Assembly (NCBI GenBank): GCA_024362935.1
Contig: JANCRA010000032.1
Location: 5,259,001-5,323,000, forward strand
From: Setophaga petechia
Taxonomy: Eukaryota > Chordata > Aves > Passeriformes > Parulidae
Reading direction: 5' to 3'
Length of the DNA: 64,000 bases
Shown: positions 22,601 to 34,300 of the stretch, piece by piece
Position numbering within the stretch: the first letter of the stretch is position 1
Layout of the letters: each line of letters begins with the position of its first letter
Made by a program: the position numbers and the translations under genes
The notes under the pieces: model-generated
Told to the model about the DNA's origin: nothing
Databases searched by the model: none
Seen by the model: only the letters and a program-made list of their open reading frames with translations

Positions 22601-25600
22601 GAGCTCAATAGAGCAGAGGCGAGGCACTGTTTTAACATTGTGTGTAGATAGGGAGGGTCAAACCTAAGGGTCCAGAGCCTCTCATTCTCAGTGGGAATAC
22701 TTATTACCTGAACCACTCGTGGCACTCCTTTCTGCTACTTCTGGCTCTACAGTCTGTGCTTTCTGCTGCATAGTTACCCAGATAGCAGAGAAAACAGAAG
22801 CACTCTCTCTTCACTATTCCCATTCTCACCTATATCCTTCTGATGAAACCACTATCTCTGCATTATTGCACAGTCTGCTGAGATAGAGCTTGAGTCCCAC
22901 TTCTGGGGCTCATATTCAACTGGTTATTAGCTAAGAGTGGTATCATCATTAACCTCATCCCAAAGGAGAAAGAAACAAGCCACCTGCCTTCAAATATGCA
23001 AGTAAGATAGCTAAGAAAGGACAGCTTTGTTTAGAAGCTGACATTCAAAGGCACATTTAACTGCAGCTCTGATGTGGGGCAAAACTCCCCTTACTGGGAT
23101 TTCTTATTGGTTTCAATGACATATTTAGCTTGCTGTGCCCATGCTTAGGATATACTCACACTGGTGAGTATCGACAGACATGTCTGCTCCATCTGTGACC
23201 CTGGCAATGAATACATGGCATTATCATCCTGGAGATTACTCGTGTGACCATCTTCAAATGGTTACTTTTTAAGGCTAGATTTCACCAGTCAGTGTCAAAG
23301 GAATTTAAACTTTTTCTACCTTCATGTTGCCTATACCTTAGCCCATGCCTGTGACCTAACCCAGGAATTTACTCACTGCTGATATCTAAAGCCAGAATGC
23401 CACTCCCTAGGCTGGATCTTCAAACTGTTGGGTCAGTGGAGATCCTGTGAGGGCAGTTTGTGTGGACACACTTGAATTCTGTTGAGGGCCAGCTGTTAGC
23501 ACAAGCAAAATATGAGCAGTGGCTTAGACTGACCTTTGCCCAGGTTATAATGGGCTATTATAACAGCCATTTAACCTGTGTCCTATGTCCTTGAAAGCCA
23601 GGCTCTGTGATGACACAAAGTGAGAGGTTAGATGTGTCAAGGAACCTGCTTCACCTCCAAGGATCAGCAGTCAACCCCACAGTGATGACAGCAGCATCCA
23701 ACTATGGCTCTTGACATGTTTTACTTCTTGCCCTCCCCTCTTATAACTTGAAAAGCCCTGGGAACCTGGTCTTCTTTCTCTTCCTTGAGGCAACAATACT
23801 GGATTCTGGGACACTGCAAGGCACCTTGGTTTATCCCACACATGGTGTGGTATGCTGTCACACTCCAAATGTGCCAGTCGCTCAGAAGCTTGGGCTGAGA
23901 GAAAGAAGCAAATATCTGAATGGTGGTACTAAAAAAAACCAGAAAGAAACAGCACATCAAGACTCCCCCTCAGCCCCCATAGTCACCACCTGATTGCTGA
24001 GATAGGTTTACTATGTTCCTGTTTCACTCCAGGGAAGGAGAGACCCTGCTTCCTCACCAGCCTGCCTGATGGTGAAGAAGGACATTCTTCTCCTGACAGA
24101 GTAACAAGCGACATCAGTTGAGAGGTGGTTTAAAAAGCCATCCCTTACTACCTCTCAGATAATTGTTGGTGCCTTCAAGCAGAGAAACCTTCCAGAGTAC
24201 ATGCCATTCGGATCATAGCGTCAGGAGAGTCACAAAGCTCATCAGGACAAATCCATAGGCAAACATCCAGTGTACACAGAGCTTTAAGGGTCTTGCTCAG
24301 CACTGTGAATTTTGATTCAAGAGCTAAGTACCCCCTTCCAGGTATTACATAGCTGGCTGAGGGCTGCTATTAGATGAGATTTTCTGCTGATCAGGGTAAA
24401 GAGGTGGATGCACACAGCTTTGTCCAGAAATTTGTCCCCCTTCCCCCTTTCCCCCTTTCCTCAGATATTACAACCCAATCAGTTTTGCAATTTAATTCTG
24501 TCTGATTGCTTCTTGACTTCCAGAAAGTGATTCAGGTTTAAAGAGAAGAGCCTTTGGAGCTGGTCTGTTTTGTGTGGCTTCTAGGATTATCTCTGGCAAA
24601 TTTTACTGGGTAAAGCTTAGAGGAACAGCTAGAGAGCTCATTTTAGCTTTTTGTTCCTGGGATTTGTGTTGTACTATAACTGGTTAACTACTGCCTCCAT
24701 GAGGGTCTTGAAAAGGGAGAGGAAAATACAGAAATACCTCAATTGCACCCCTGGTCTGCCTCCACTAGGCTCTTCTAAATGGTTTCTGTAGGAACAGATG
24801 GCATAGGAATTGGCTCTGTCAGCTTCGTATGAGCTAGGAACTCCCTAGTGCCAAGGGAATCCTTGAATGGGGAGATTCAGCAGCTCCCCAGCTCATTTGA
24901 AGTGGGTCAAAATGATTTAAGAATCTGGCTCATTGCAGTCTCATTTCCTCTGAAAATCATACCAAATTGAGGGTGTGATGGGGTGATGAGAAGATAGAGA
25001 ATAAAATTTCAAAGAGGATCAAAATATGCCATTTTAGCTTTTGTATGTATAAACACGCATAATATGACATTTTGTTTAGACAGTTATTTAAAAAGAAACT
25101 TACAATCTTTTTAATTAACACGAATGCAAAGGAATAGGCTATAAATATGAACACAGGAAGGTAGGAGTTGACAGCACACAGCCTTCCAGACAATCTTTTT
25201 TTCAGTTGTTATGCGGTATAATAAAATTCTGTTTTCCTTTGCAAATTTTCCATAATGATTATGTTTGTTTTAAGTAACAAATTAACTGTAGGTGACATTT
25301 TTTTTCCATGTATCATGTCATATGTCAGAAGCCCTCACCTTACAGCTAGAGTGGGAACAGTGGATGAGATTAAAGGATGAAAGAGAAAGAGAAAGAGCAA
25401 GATCACCATATGGGCAGACCATACCTGAATGGTGGATGTGACATACCATTTAATTTATGCTGCTGCCACTATTAAAACATTTCTGGCTCCAAGTCTCATT
25501 ACCTTACCTCACCTTACCTCTGCAATTCCACTGCTGTCCACTTCACTTTACCTCTGCTGCCTGTCTGCCTGACTCGTGAAATGCTAAACAATTTTGATAT

Positions 25601-25689
25601 TTACCTGTTTATGATTAAATTGCAAAATGATCTGTTTAGTTCTGTTCTAAATTAAGGTCTACATTAAATGTCATAGCATTTATCTTTCA
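16603..25689. other. Nine kilobases of gene-poor DNA
   Basis: No exon or transposon is recognisable. Local features are a GC-rich patch around 18,150-18,260, a 17-base T run at 21,963-21,979, and a short GAAAGA repeat near 25,380-25,398. The longest frame (116 residues, 18,824-19,174 plus strand) has no recognisable motif. A TATATATA patch lies near 20,596. The rest looks like ordinary intronic or intergenic vertebrate DNA. Confidence 0.55.
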
Positions 25690-26330
25690 TAAAACGAGAC
25701 AGCAAGGACACTAATTTCCCAGGCACTCAATCACTGCCCGGTGCCACCGGAGAGAGTGGCTGTGAAGGCGCGTGCCCGCCATTCACAGCCGGCTTGACAG
25801 CGCCCAGGCGGAATCATAAAAGTCAATTAATCATTAAAAGCTGTTACCAGCCTGTATTGAACTGCTGTGGCACAAAATGTTAATCAGCCCCACATCAATA
25901 CCATAAATTCTTGCAAATTGGAGCGGTCGATAGCACGGAGGCCCGGCAGGTCGATGGGAGGGCGCAAGGCCTCTCCGCCAAACATGGTGGCTTGGCAGCT
26001 GCCCTGTCCTGTGCAGGCCCGCTGGGGCTGAGCAGGTGCCGATGCATCACTGCCCCTGATGGGTCTGTCAATAACAGCGAGCAGGGAAGGGCAGCCCTCA
26101 CAATTTAATCGCTTCAGGCACCGTGTGTCACTGCATATGTGGCAGCTTAAAAGCAGGGCCAGGTCAGTTGCTGCCCAGCGACGGGATGGGGTGGCTGGCG
26201 CCGTGCGCCATTAACCCGGGTGCTGCTGTGGAAGGAGTCACCTGGAGCTCCCTGGCTTAGGAAACAGTTCCCTGCTGGGTTATAATGTTACCCATGAATG
26301 GTCATGGAGTTGTTCATTAATTCCCTGTGG
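25690..26330. promoter_or_regulatory. Isolated CpG-containing, TAAT-bearing element (candidate enhancer)
   Basis: Within strongly AT-rich surroundings, this segment alternates CpG-rich blocks (25,738-25,812; 25,920-25,985; 26,175-26,220) with AT-rich homeodomain-type sites. The latter include CAATTAATCATTAAAA at 25,823-25,838 and TGTTAATCAGCCCC near 25,878-25,891. Such a CpG-retaining island far from the promoter cluster, combined with clustered TAAT sites, is the pattern seen in deeply conserved enhancers or orphan CpG islands of developmental loci. No protein frame longer than 70 residues covers it. The function is inferred from composition and motifs; conservation was not tested. Confidence 0.45.
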
Positions 26331-27030
26331 GACCAGGGATGGTGTTTTTTATTAGCCTCTGGTGCACTGCTGCCAGGCCCCCATGAAATGGGGCAAAAGG
26401 AGAAGGTCGCTTCTGCCTTGGCCCCTGCCTAACACTTTTCCCCACATAACTATTGCTGCCATGTAAGTATGAGCAGTACAAGTGAGCTGCCCCTGAAGAA
26501 GAGAGCTCCCTCTGTGGAGCACTTTAGGCCTCTCCTTCTCAAAGCAACCCTATGTTTTTCAGTGTTGGCTACACCAAAGACGTTACATGGGCTTTGTCGC
26601 CTCCTTGCCACCCTCATTCCCAGGGCCAAGGAGGCCTCCTGGCCTTCACACCCAGATATGCAGAACAGACTGGGCCAAGCAGAAGACCTTTAGAAGAGAA
26701 GTGAGTGCCATGGAAAGGACTATGTCCCTAGGGAAAAGGACTTGGTTCCCTGAGGGCATCACAGCAACGCCCCTACTTGCCTTCTGCTGCTGCTTCTCCC
26801 GGGAGGGGACAGATCCCTGCTTACCATACACAGGGCTGCTGAAAGCTTGGCTGAGCCCAATCAATTTATCTCCTGTTACTGTTATTAAATCTGACCTGAA
26901 GTTGAGGAAAAATAGCATTTTTAGGATTTCAGGATATTAAGAAACCTCTTTAGAGATGAAAGAAATGCCCGGTACCATTACCCTGGGGAAGGATTTTGTT
27001 CCACTGGTTTCATTGTCATTTAACACAGAA
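26331..27030. other. Gene-poor DNA with short open frames
   Basis: Mixed-composition sequence. Frames of 74, 117 and 90 residues overlap between 26,469 and 26,940 on both strands and resemble no known protein. No splice-flanked exon is convincing. Confidence 0.5.
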
Positions 27031-27880
27031 CATAAAGGTTAATGCTGAATAAAATAATACTCATGTTGATTATTTTAATAGTCTCAAAGTATAACTTTTT
27101 CCCTGGACTGCAGTTATCTAATCCATGTGCTGTACATGCACCATCAGTATTTTGTACTTTTCCACAGCACAGATATGATGGTTCCATTAAGTTCAGGCTG
27201 GGAAGCTATTGTGTGTATCTGTAACACAATCGTTCCATACTCTATGGAAAATGGAAAATATACGGATCTACTGACATGTTAATCCCCAAGATTTGTACAT
27301 TTTAAAAGATTAATAAAAAAGTCCATCTTATTATTATCTGAGTTATAGGAAACATCAAAATAAATTAAGAATCCTACTGCAAAGAAATCCCCTATTCAAC
27401 GCAGCGAGACAGGATGATGTTATGAGTGTTCAGACAAAGGTAATACAGTCCCTCTATTTAATTGCCCTGACACCTTGCTCAGTTCCTCCAGCTATACTCT
27501 GGGAGCTAAAAAACCCCTCTCATTGTTATTAATTGTATTCCTTTTTAAATGTAATGTCATATTGCTGTGAACTTAGCTAATGAAACATACTCATATTACC
27601 AAAATAGGTATATTTCTTCTTGTACAACACATTCTATCAAAACTGTCTGCTAAAGACATTGTGTTAAAGACCTTTCATAGAGCTTTATAAAGAATATCTC
27701 AGCTACTCCAACATTTCTATTACATGATCATTAAAATGCCCAAGAGAGCTAAACAATATAGTGTGGATCCAGTTATCATATAAGACTTTAGAAATATTAT
27801 TAATTCCTGCCACTGATTTATGTTAATACTAATGCTAGATTACATGCTATGGCTACTAAACAGCCGCTGAATACCAATTC
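27031..27880. promoter_or_regulatory. AT-rich conserved-element-like stretch
   Basis: An AT-rich stretch of non-repetitive, high-complexity sequence with many TAAT/ATTA cores (for example AAAAGATTAATAAAAAAG near 27,303-27,320 and TTGTTATTAATTGTATTC near 27,523-27,540). Its texture is like that of vertebrate conserved non-coding elements, without microsatellites or transposon scars. This is a subjective judgement from reading, so confidence is low. Confidence 0.28.
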
Positions 27881-28440
27881 ACACAAAGACAGTCCCTGTC
27901 CTCTCTGTGAAAGCTGCACTCTTTGGTTGTAATGAGAACTTGAATTATTTATCTCTCTTTATCCTACAGTAGTTCACTTGCCCACAATCACTTTTTTCTT
28001 TCCTGTTTCTACCACACACACATAAATGCATGTAAACATGACATAATAACAGCTACTATCTTTGCCAGTTTCAGCCACATGAGATCAATCATAGGATGGA
28101 AGCAAAAGTATTGCCCAGTGCTGAGCAGGAATGGGTTATGAGGTTGCCTAAATGGCACCCTCACCTGGGCAGCCTTCAGTATTTTTAAATGCAGGTCCAA
28201 CGTAAATCACAAACTGAACAATACAAAAGACTTCCTTGCTGATGGTTTCCACTGCTGGCAGCTTGTCTCAGGTGCCCACTGCTTTTCACAGCCCTAGCTG
28301 GGTGTGATCAGCTCCTCCACAGCACGTGCACAGGCTCTGCTCACTCTGAATGAGACTCCAGGCAAAGCCAGCAATGTGGGCAGGATCAACTAGTGGTCCA
28401 TTCTGGATATTCATGCAAGAAATCAATTGCAGAATATTCT

Positions 28441-28577
28441 GAGTCACAGAATATCCTGAGTTGAAAGGTACCCACAAAGACCATCGAGTCCAGATCTTAA
28501 GTGAGGGGCCCATACAGGGATCAAACCCACAACCATGGCACTATTGGCACCATGCTCTAACCAACTGAACTAGTCTC
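28441..28577 (-). mobile_element. tRNA-Ile-derived SINE with CR1 tail (TguSINE1-like)
   Basis: Read on the minus strand, the element starts with a tRNA-derived head. An A-box (TAGTTCAGTTGG, complement of about 28,562-28,573) is followed by an anticodon arm in which AAT, an isoleucine anticodon, is still readable. A B-box (GGGTTTGATCCC, complement of about 28,518-28,529) follows. After a short linker comes a tail like the 3' end of CR1 (complement of 28,453-28,500), including CCTTTCAACTCAGGATATTC. This head/tail arrangement agrees with the songbird TguSINE1 family as I remember it. The SINE is presumably mobilised by the reverse transcriptase of the CR1 sharing its tail. The copy is diverged and not a functional tRNA gene. 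Confidence 0.8.
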
Positions 28578-30741
28578 ATCTTTTTCCTAATCAAGAACAG
28601 AGGTGTAGCCAAAGCTCTTTGACATGAGGGTAAGAACTGCATCCACAATGTTGCTCAGCAATCCGTGGCATTTTTGTAGGAGTATTTTAAACTGTCTGTA
28701 ACACCTGTTCTGTAGTCTTCAGTGCTGGGTTTATGCACTATTGGTCAGAATGGATTTTGCTCCCTTCATACGTGGCACACGTAAATTGAATTCCATGTGT
28801 GGTATTTGTATGGTGCAGCCCCACTGCTTGCTATCTCACTCTGCACTTTGGCTAGCCTTGGCTCATCCAAAGGGTAGGAATACTGCTCTGCTGAATTAGT
28901 TCTGAGAATCCTTCTGGGTGCCCCGGCCAAAACTATTTACAAGGCATGAACGGAACGGGGCACTCTTTGATCAGTGTCTTGAGAGACACTGATTTTTAGG
29001 ATTCCCACACTGGGGAGTTCTTTGGGGTGGATCTCTTTTCCTTTTTCCACACTAAAGAAGCTCAGACTGCATCTAAGACATTATTTCAGCAGTAGGACAC
29101 CAGCACATCTCACCAGTTCTTCCATGCCTTTTGCAAGCAGCAGAAAAAAGGATGTTCTTGGTCATGGCAGCCATCCTACAAGTGCTGGGGAGGCATGCAC
29201 ATTCTCATTGTCCACCTACTGCTCAGTGACCCAGGCTCCAAACAGAGTCCACAACTGCATGTTTCTTGCCATAAGGAGTTGCAGAATGCCATTTTACCTG
29301 GTGACAGGACAGATAGGAACTTGATCTGAGCTGCTAAGGATCCATAATGGCAACAGAGTAGCATGCTGTAAATGGAAGATGGTCAGAAGAGGGAACCTCC
29401 GAGTCCAGCTGTGGAATCTGAAGACGGAGACTCTGGCTGAGCCGCTGACCCACACTAGCTTTATCTTCCCTTCTTCCTGCATCTGGTTTGCTTTGCACAC
29501 ATTTTCTTGGTAAGCTAGTGATGTCTGGCTAATGTCCTACAGCTTAATAACCTGCAGGCTCCTGAAACTGAAAGGTAGGGGAGAAGGACATCACTGACAG
29601 GGGGGCAGAAATGAGTGGGTAGGGAGGAGCAGAAGTGGCCCACAAACAGTATGGGCTCTTGAGCCTGTGTGCATGGGGAGCTTTGGAAGTAATGTTGACC
29701 ATACACTGTGAACCAACTCTCTTTTATAGCTAAGGAAGCCTAACCCTGCATTATTCAGTGATGTTATTGATATGGTGCCTCAGAGGTAGACTCTGAATTC
29801 TAATTAGTTATAATAATTAGTAAAGTTCAGTGCCCCAAAAATGGTATTTTGATTTAGGAAAACAGAAGGTCAGATTTTATGTGTTATAAATTAATCTAAT
29901 TCCAAACTCTTCAGTACCACAGTATAATTTCTGTTATCTGATCTACTGGTTATGGTTGCAGTGGCTACCATGACAAACATTTTTCTTTTGGGGAGCAAAG
30001 GCATAGGTGTAGACTTCAACCTCTTATAGCAGTCTAAACCTAGAGTAATTTTATTGAGTTTGAAGGATTTACACCATATTGACAGTGCAAGAAATGGGGT
30101 CAGAATCAACACAGTAAAGCAGTGCCATTTAGCATCTATCAGAGTTGATGAAGGCTTACCTTGTAATATTTAAAACCATGGGTATTTTAGTCAGATAGGG
30201 AAATGCACTTTCAGCGTCCAATTTAACAAAGTCTAATTTCAAAAACTGAAGTCCTGTTCTCCTAATCTGAGTGACTTTAGATACGTATGGGAATATCAAA
30301 ACATGATTGCCCTGAAACTCAATCTTCTTCTTTTTAATTAAAGAAAGAATCCTATCTTAGTCACCTGAGAATCTGAAAGATAGTCTAAGTATTTGACGCT
30401 CAGAAAAACTTTTAACAGATAAATTATGATGACAAGAGACAGAAACTACCATCAATAGTAAAAGCAAATTTAGAATAAAATTAAAGATGCTTTAATAATT
30501 TAGAAAAAAAAAACTAACAAATCCTGATCCTAAAATTCTTCCTTCAAGCCAAAAATAAATGTGTTGCAGTAATTAATTTGAGTTATAGAAAGTCATGGCT
30601 AGATCTCGACTGTTGTAAATCAGCAGAGCTCAACTGATTTCAATGGAGCTGCACTAAGATAGGTTAGATAACAATCTGACCCTCAATTGCTTTGTAATTT
30701 TTTTCCTAATCAACAAACAAAATACAGTTTTAATGTTAATG
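28578..30741. other. Gene-poor DNA
   Basis: CpG-poor sequence with no recognisable exon. Overlapping frames on opposite strands at 29,022-29,500 look like chance. The stretch from 30,120 to 30,730 is AT-rich. Nothing further is supported. Confidence 0.5.
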
Positions 30742-31365
30742 TAGAATCATAGAGTCCTAGAATGGTTTGTGTTGGAAAGTCATCTGGTACAACCTCCCTG
30801 CAATGAGAAGGTATCTTTAATTAGCTCAGGTCACCCAGAGCCCTGTTCAACCTGACCTTGGATGTTTTCAGTGATGGGGCATCTTTAAATCTGTTCCAGT
30901 GTTTCACAACCTTCATCATACAAAATATCTTCCTTATATCTACTCTGAATCTACCCACCTTGATGTTAAAACCATTACCCCTTGCCCTATAGCAACAGGC
31001 CCTGTTAAAAAAGTATGTTCTCCTGTTTCTTATACATCCCCTTTAAGTACAGAAAGGCTGCAATAAGATCTCCCTGGAGCCTTCTCTTCACCAGGCTGCA
31101 CTGCCTCAGTCCTCTCAGTCTTTCCTCACAGGAGAGGTGCTTCAGCCTTCTAATCATGCTGTGGGCAGGGTCTCATTGCAGTGGAGGAGAGAGGGAGACT
31201 CACCTCCCTCGATCTGCTGGCCACACTTCTTTTGATGCAGCCCAGGACATCACTGGTTTTCTGAGTTGCAAGCACACCTTGCCAACTCCTGTCCAGCTTG
31301 TCATTCATGAAACATCTGTCTGAGCCCTTGCTGTTCCTCAGTCCTAACCTGGTGTTTCTTTTGTA
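30742..31365 (-). mobile_element. CR1 LINE 3' part, about 0.6 kb
   Basis: Read on the minus strand, this is a 5'-truncated CR1 ending in its typical 3' terminus (complement of AGAATCATAGAGTCCTAGAA at the left end). Inward lie other CR1 landmarks: the block around 30,955-31,005 (GTTAAAACCATTACCCCTTG), AAGATCTCCCTGGAGCCTTC near 31,066-31,085, and the GATGCAGCCCAGGACATCAC block near 31,233-31,252. These correspond to the end of the reverse-transcriptase ORF and the 3' untranslated region. The copy is heavily mutated, and no target-site duplication is evident. It is the longest transposon copy I recognise in the window. Confidence 0.9.
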
Positions 31366-34300
31366 CCAGATCTCTCAGTTTCTCTGTTTTAACAGTTTTA
31401 GGAGTAAGAAAAAACGTTGAGAAAACACTTCATTTAAATAAAATTCTGCAACCTAGACAAAATATGTGTCTCTTACAATGCATTCACCACCTTTTCCTGA
31501 CTTTGAAGAAGAACTAGGCAATATTAAGGGATTAATCTCCTGGCATAATTTTTCTGGTGTCATTCAGGCTAACATACATAGGAATGCACATGCAAGTCAC
31601 ATACCCTATATTGCTTGACAGGCTTTTGTTAAAAAAGTTTTACTGGGTACATCCCACTTTTCCATTTTTAAAGTGTGTTCATCCCCAAGAATGTTGTATT
31701 GAAAAAAGAGAAATTGAATGCAGCTGAGATAAATAGATCACACTAATACTAACACTTCTCTGATCCCTGCAGGAAAAAGCTGAAAAAGCAGTTCAGGCAC
31801 TGGGCTGATGCTGTGAGTGCTGTGCACAGACTTGTGCTTCCAAGGAGCAAATGACTGGTGCAGACCACGGTTCCTCAAGTGGTCCTTCAGTGCCAGGACT
31901 GGAGTTCTGGGCAGCGCTGGCAAAATTGCCTCCACAGCCAAACAGTGAACAAGGTGGGGGATGCAAGATCTGCTTTCCCCACTAGATGAATGAGCTGCTG
32001 TACTTCATGGCCATATAAACACCTGGCTAAGCAAAGCATTGCAATGATGTGGAGCTGGAAATGAGTAGTCAAGGGGCTGGAGGGTCAAGAGCTACCTAAG
32101 GCCATCTAAATAACACCAAATTTGTCACCAAATAAGAAGCCACACAATCTGCTACACAATCTGCCACACCATACCACACTAAACTTTCAAGAGCCGTTCC
32201 ACAGCCTGAATTACAGACGAGAAGCAAACAGGAAGCAGAGACAAATGGTGGAGCTCTGGCATCCTATGCCAAACCAATTAAGCAGTCAGGCCCATCGGTA
32301 AAATTGTCTGGAAAGAAAACAGCTTTGTGCCCTTCCTGAGTACAGCACAAAGAGAACTGGGAATACTGCACGGCTGGAAGGAGACCCAAGCCAACCAGCA
32401 AATTGCAGGGTAGTGGCTACACTGAGTTCTGTCCCCTCACTGCCCTCGGTTTTACAGGTGTAGAGGTCCCCAGATCATTTCCTGATAACTTTTCACTGAA
32501 TGCAATAAAAATGAAACCCATGTAGGTTTTCTCTCGTCGACAGTGAAGCTTTTAAAACTTGGGCATATAGATATACAATCCTATTTTGTGCTGTACTCTT
32601 TTCCATTTGCAGGTCTGGTTTATGGTCATAGCAATGGTAGGAGGAGGATAGAATGCCCCCTATATTTTAACCATCGGGTTGCCATTGTGAACATTAAATA
32701 GCATTCTGCCTGCTTCAAAATAAAAAGCAGCAGCAAATATTTAATGCTATTCAAAAATTAGAAAAGTCTGGAATTGTGTCTCATTCGCTAACCTTAATCA
32801 TATCAACCTGTTCACATACATGAGTGTATCAAATGCCAAAAGCCTGCTGGGAGCCCATCCCTTTGCCAGCTGGTATGCAGTGTATTTGATCAGGACTTTT
32901 TCGTATGGGAAACAATGAAAGAGCATCCACAGCCGTTTGACAAAAAGAGATGAAAACCAGCTAACACAACTGGAATTTTCTGAGAACAAGCACACACACT
33001 GTGTACTCATTTATTTTCCCACAAACAGGGAGATAGACAAGAGGATGCAGCCTGTGAAAGCCATGCTTATCTAGGACAATATCACTGGGGTATATTATAT
33101 TACTGCAGAGAAAGCACATGTACTTCCAGTTTTCACCAGGAAGAGAAGCTAACAGTCAGTCTGGGTACACAGAGCAAGCCACATAGATTGACAAGGACTT
33201 TTGTTACCAAATGTTCATCACCCCTTGAAGAAGGTATGTGCTTTGCTGCACAGTGCTATCATTTTTTCCCCCCACAGAAAGTGGAAAGAAATTCAGCACA
33301 GTGAAGGAGCATATCAGCAGGCAAAGGGCCCAGAGTTATGCCTACAAATGTCCTCTGCAGCTCTTGAGAAGGAAGAGGGAAAGGGAGCCTGTTATTCCTG
33401 CCTGGCTCATTAAAGGTGCTCTGAGCCATCCTGTTCAATGCCTTTCCTTCCTGCAGCTGAATAATTTTTTGAGTGTAAAAGGTGTAAATTTTACACTACA
33501 AACTTTCTCTTAAAATACTACATTGGTGAAAGACAAGTGGGATGATACATGTTATTATAAGCCTTTTAGTCTAAGATTGAATTTAAACACATGGGCTGAA
33601 ATTTTCTTCTTACTTTACTGGTCTTGCCGTTCTCAGCCTTGCCCGCTGTTTTTGCTTCTGACCAATATGCCAGCAGCTGTTTCCCTTCTATTGCTGCTTT
33701 TCCCTGGGTAGGTAAAGTGAGGTCTCTCTTAGCACTGAATTCTGCGCTAAATAAAATTCTGCCTTTTTAATAATGAATCCTTCCCATTGTCTCAAGGGTC
33801 ACACACACAATTAAGAACAATATGAAATTTAATTAACACAGGATAATAATAAGGGTATGAATGTCACAGGGAACTCTGAATACAGACCCCCTACAGCTAA
33901 TGATTTGGGAACTAGAGTGAAAGCCAGCTGCTAACACTCAGGTCCCAGAAACCCAAGTGGCATTTCAACACGACCTCAAGTATCAAGGTACTGGAAGGAA
34001 AGAAAAGATGACTGCCAAACAAACCCCAAGTGATACAGATCTGTATAGGGTAATGTTATAACAGGGAATTATACCCATAGGTGGTGATGGAGGGACTGGA
34101 GTCTGGGCACTAAGAATTCTGAATGCCTGCAGCCTGCCCAAGGCACCACCTGTGGGAGCACCACAGGTCACATTAAAGGGACGTTTCTCAAAGGGCACTC
34201 CTGTGCTAGTCACTATGATGGTCACAGACCTGTCCTTTAAACTGAAAAACCCACTTCTGGTCACATAAGGTGTTAGCTGTTTTACCATGTGTGTCTACAT

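Noticed and set aside
28506..28575. Functional tRNA-Ile gene on the minus strand
   Set aside because: The sequence lacks intact acceptor-stem pairing and runs into a CR1-type tail, so it is the head of a SINE.
31015..31323. 102-residue plus-strand frame
   Set aside because: It lies antisense inside the CR1 copy and is a by-product of that element.
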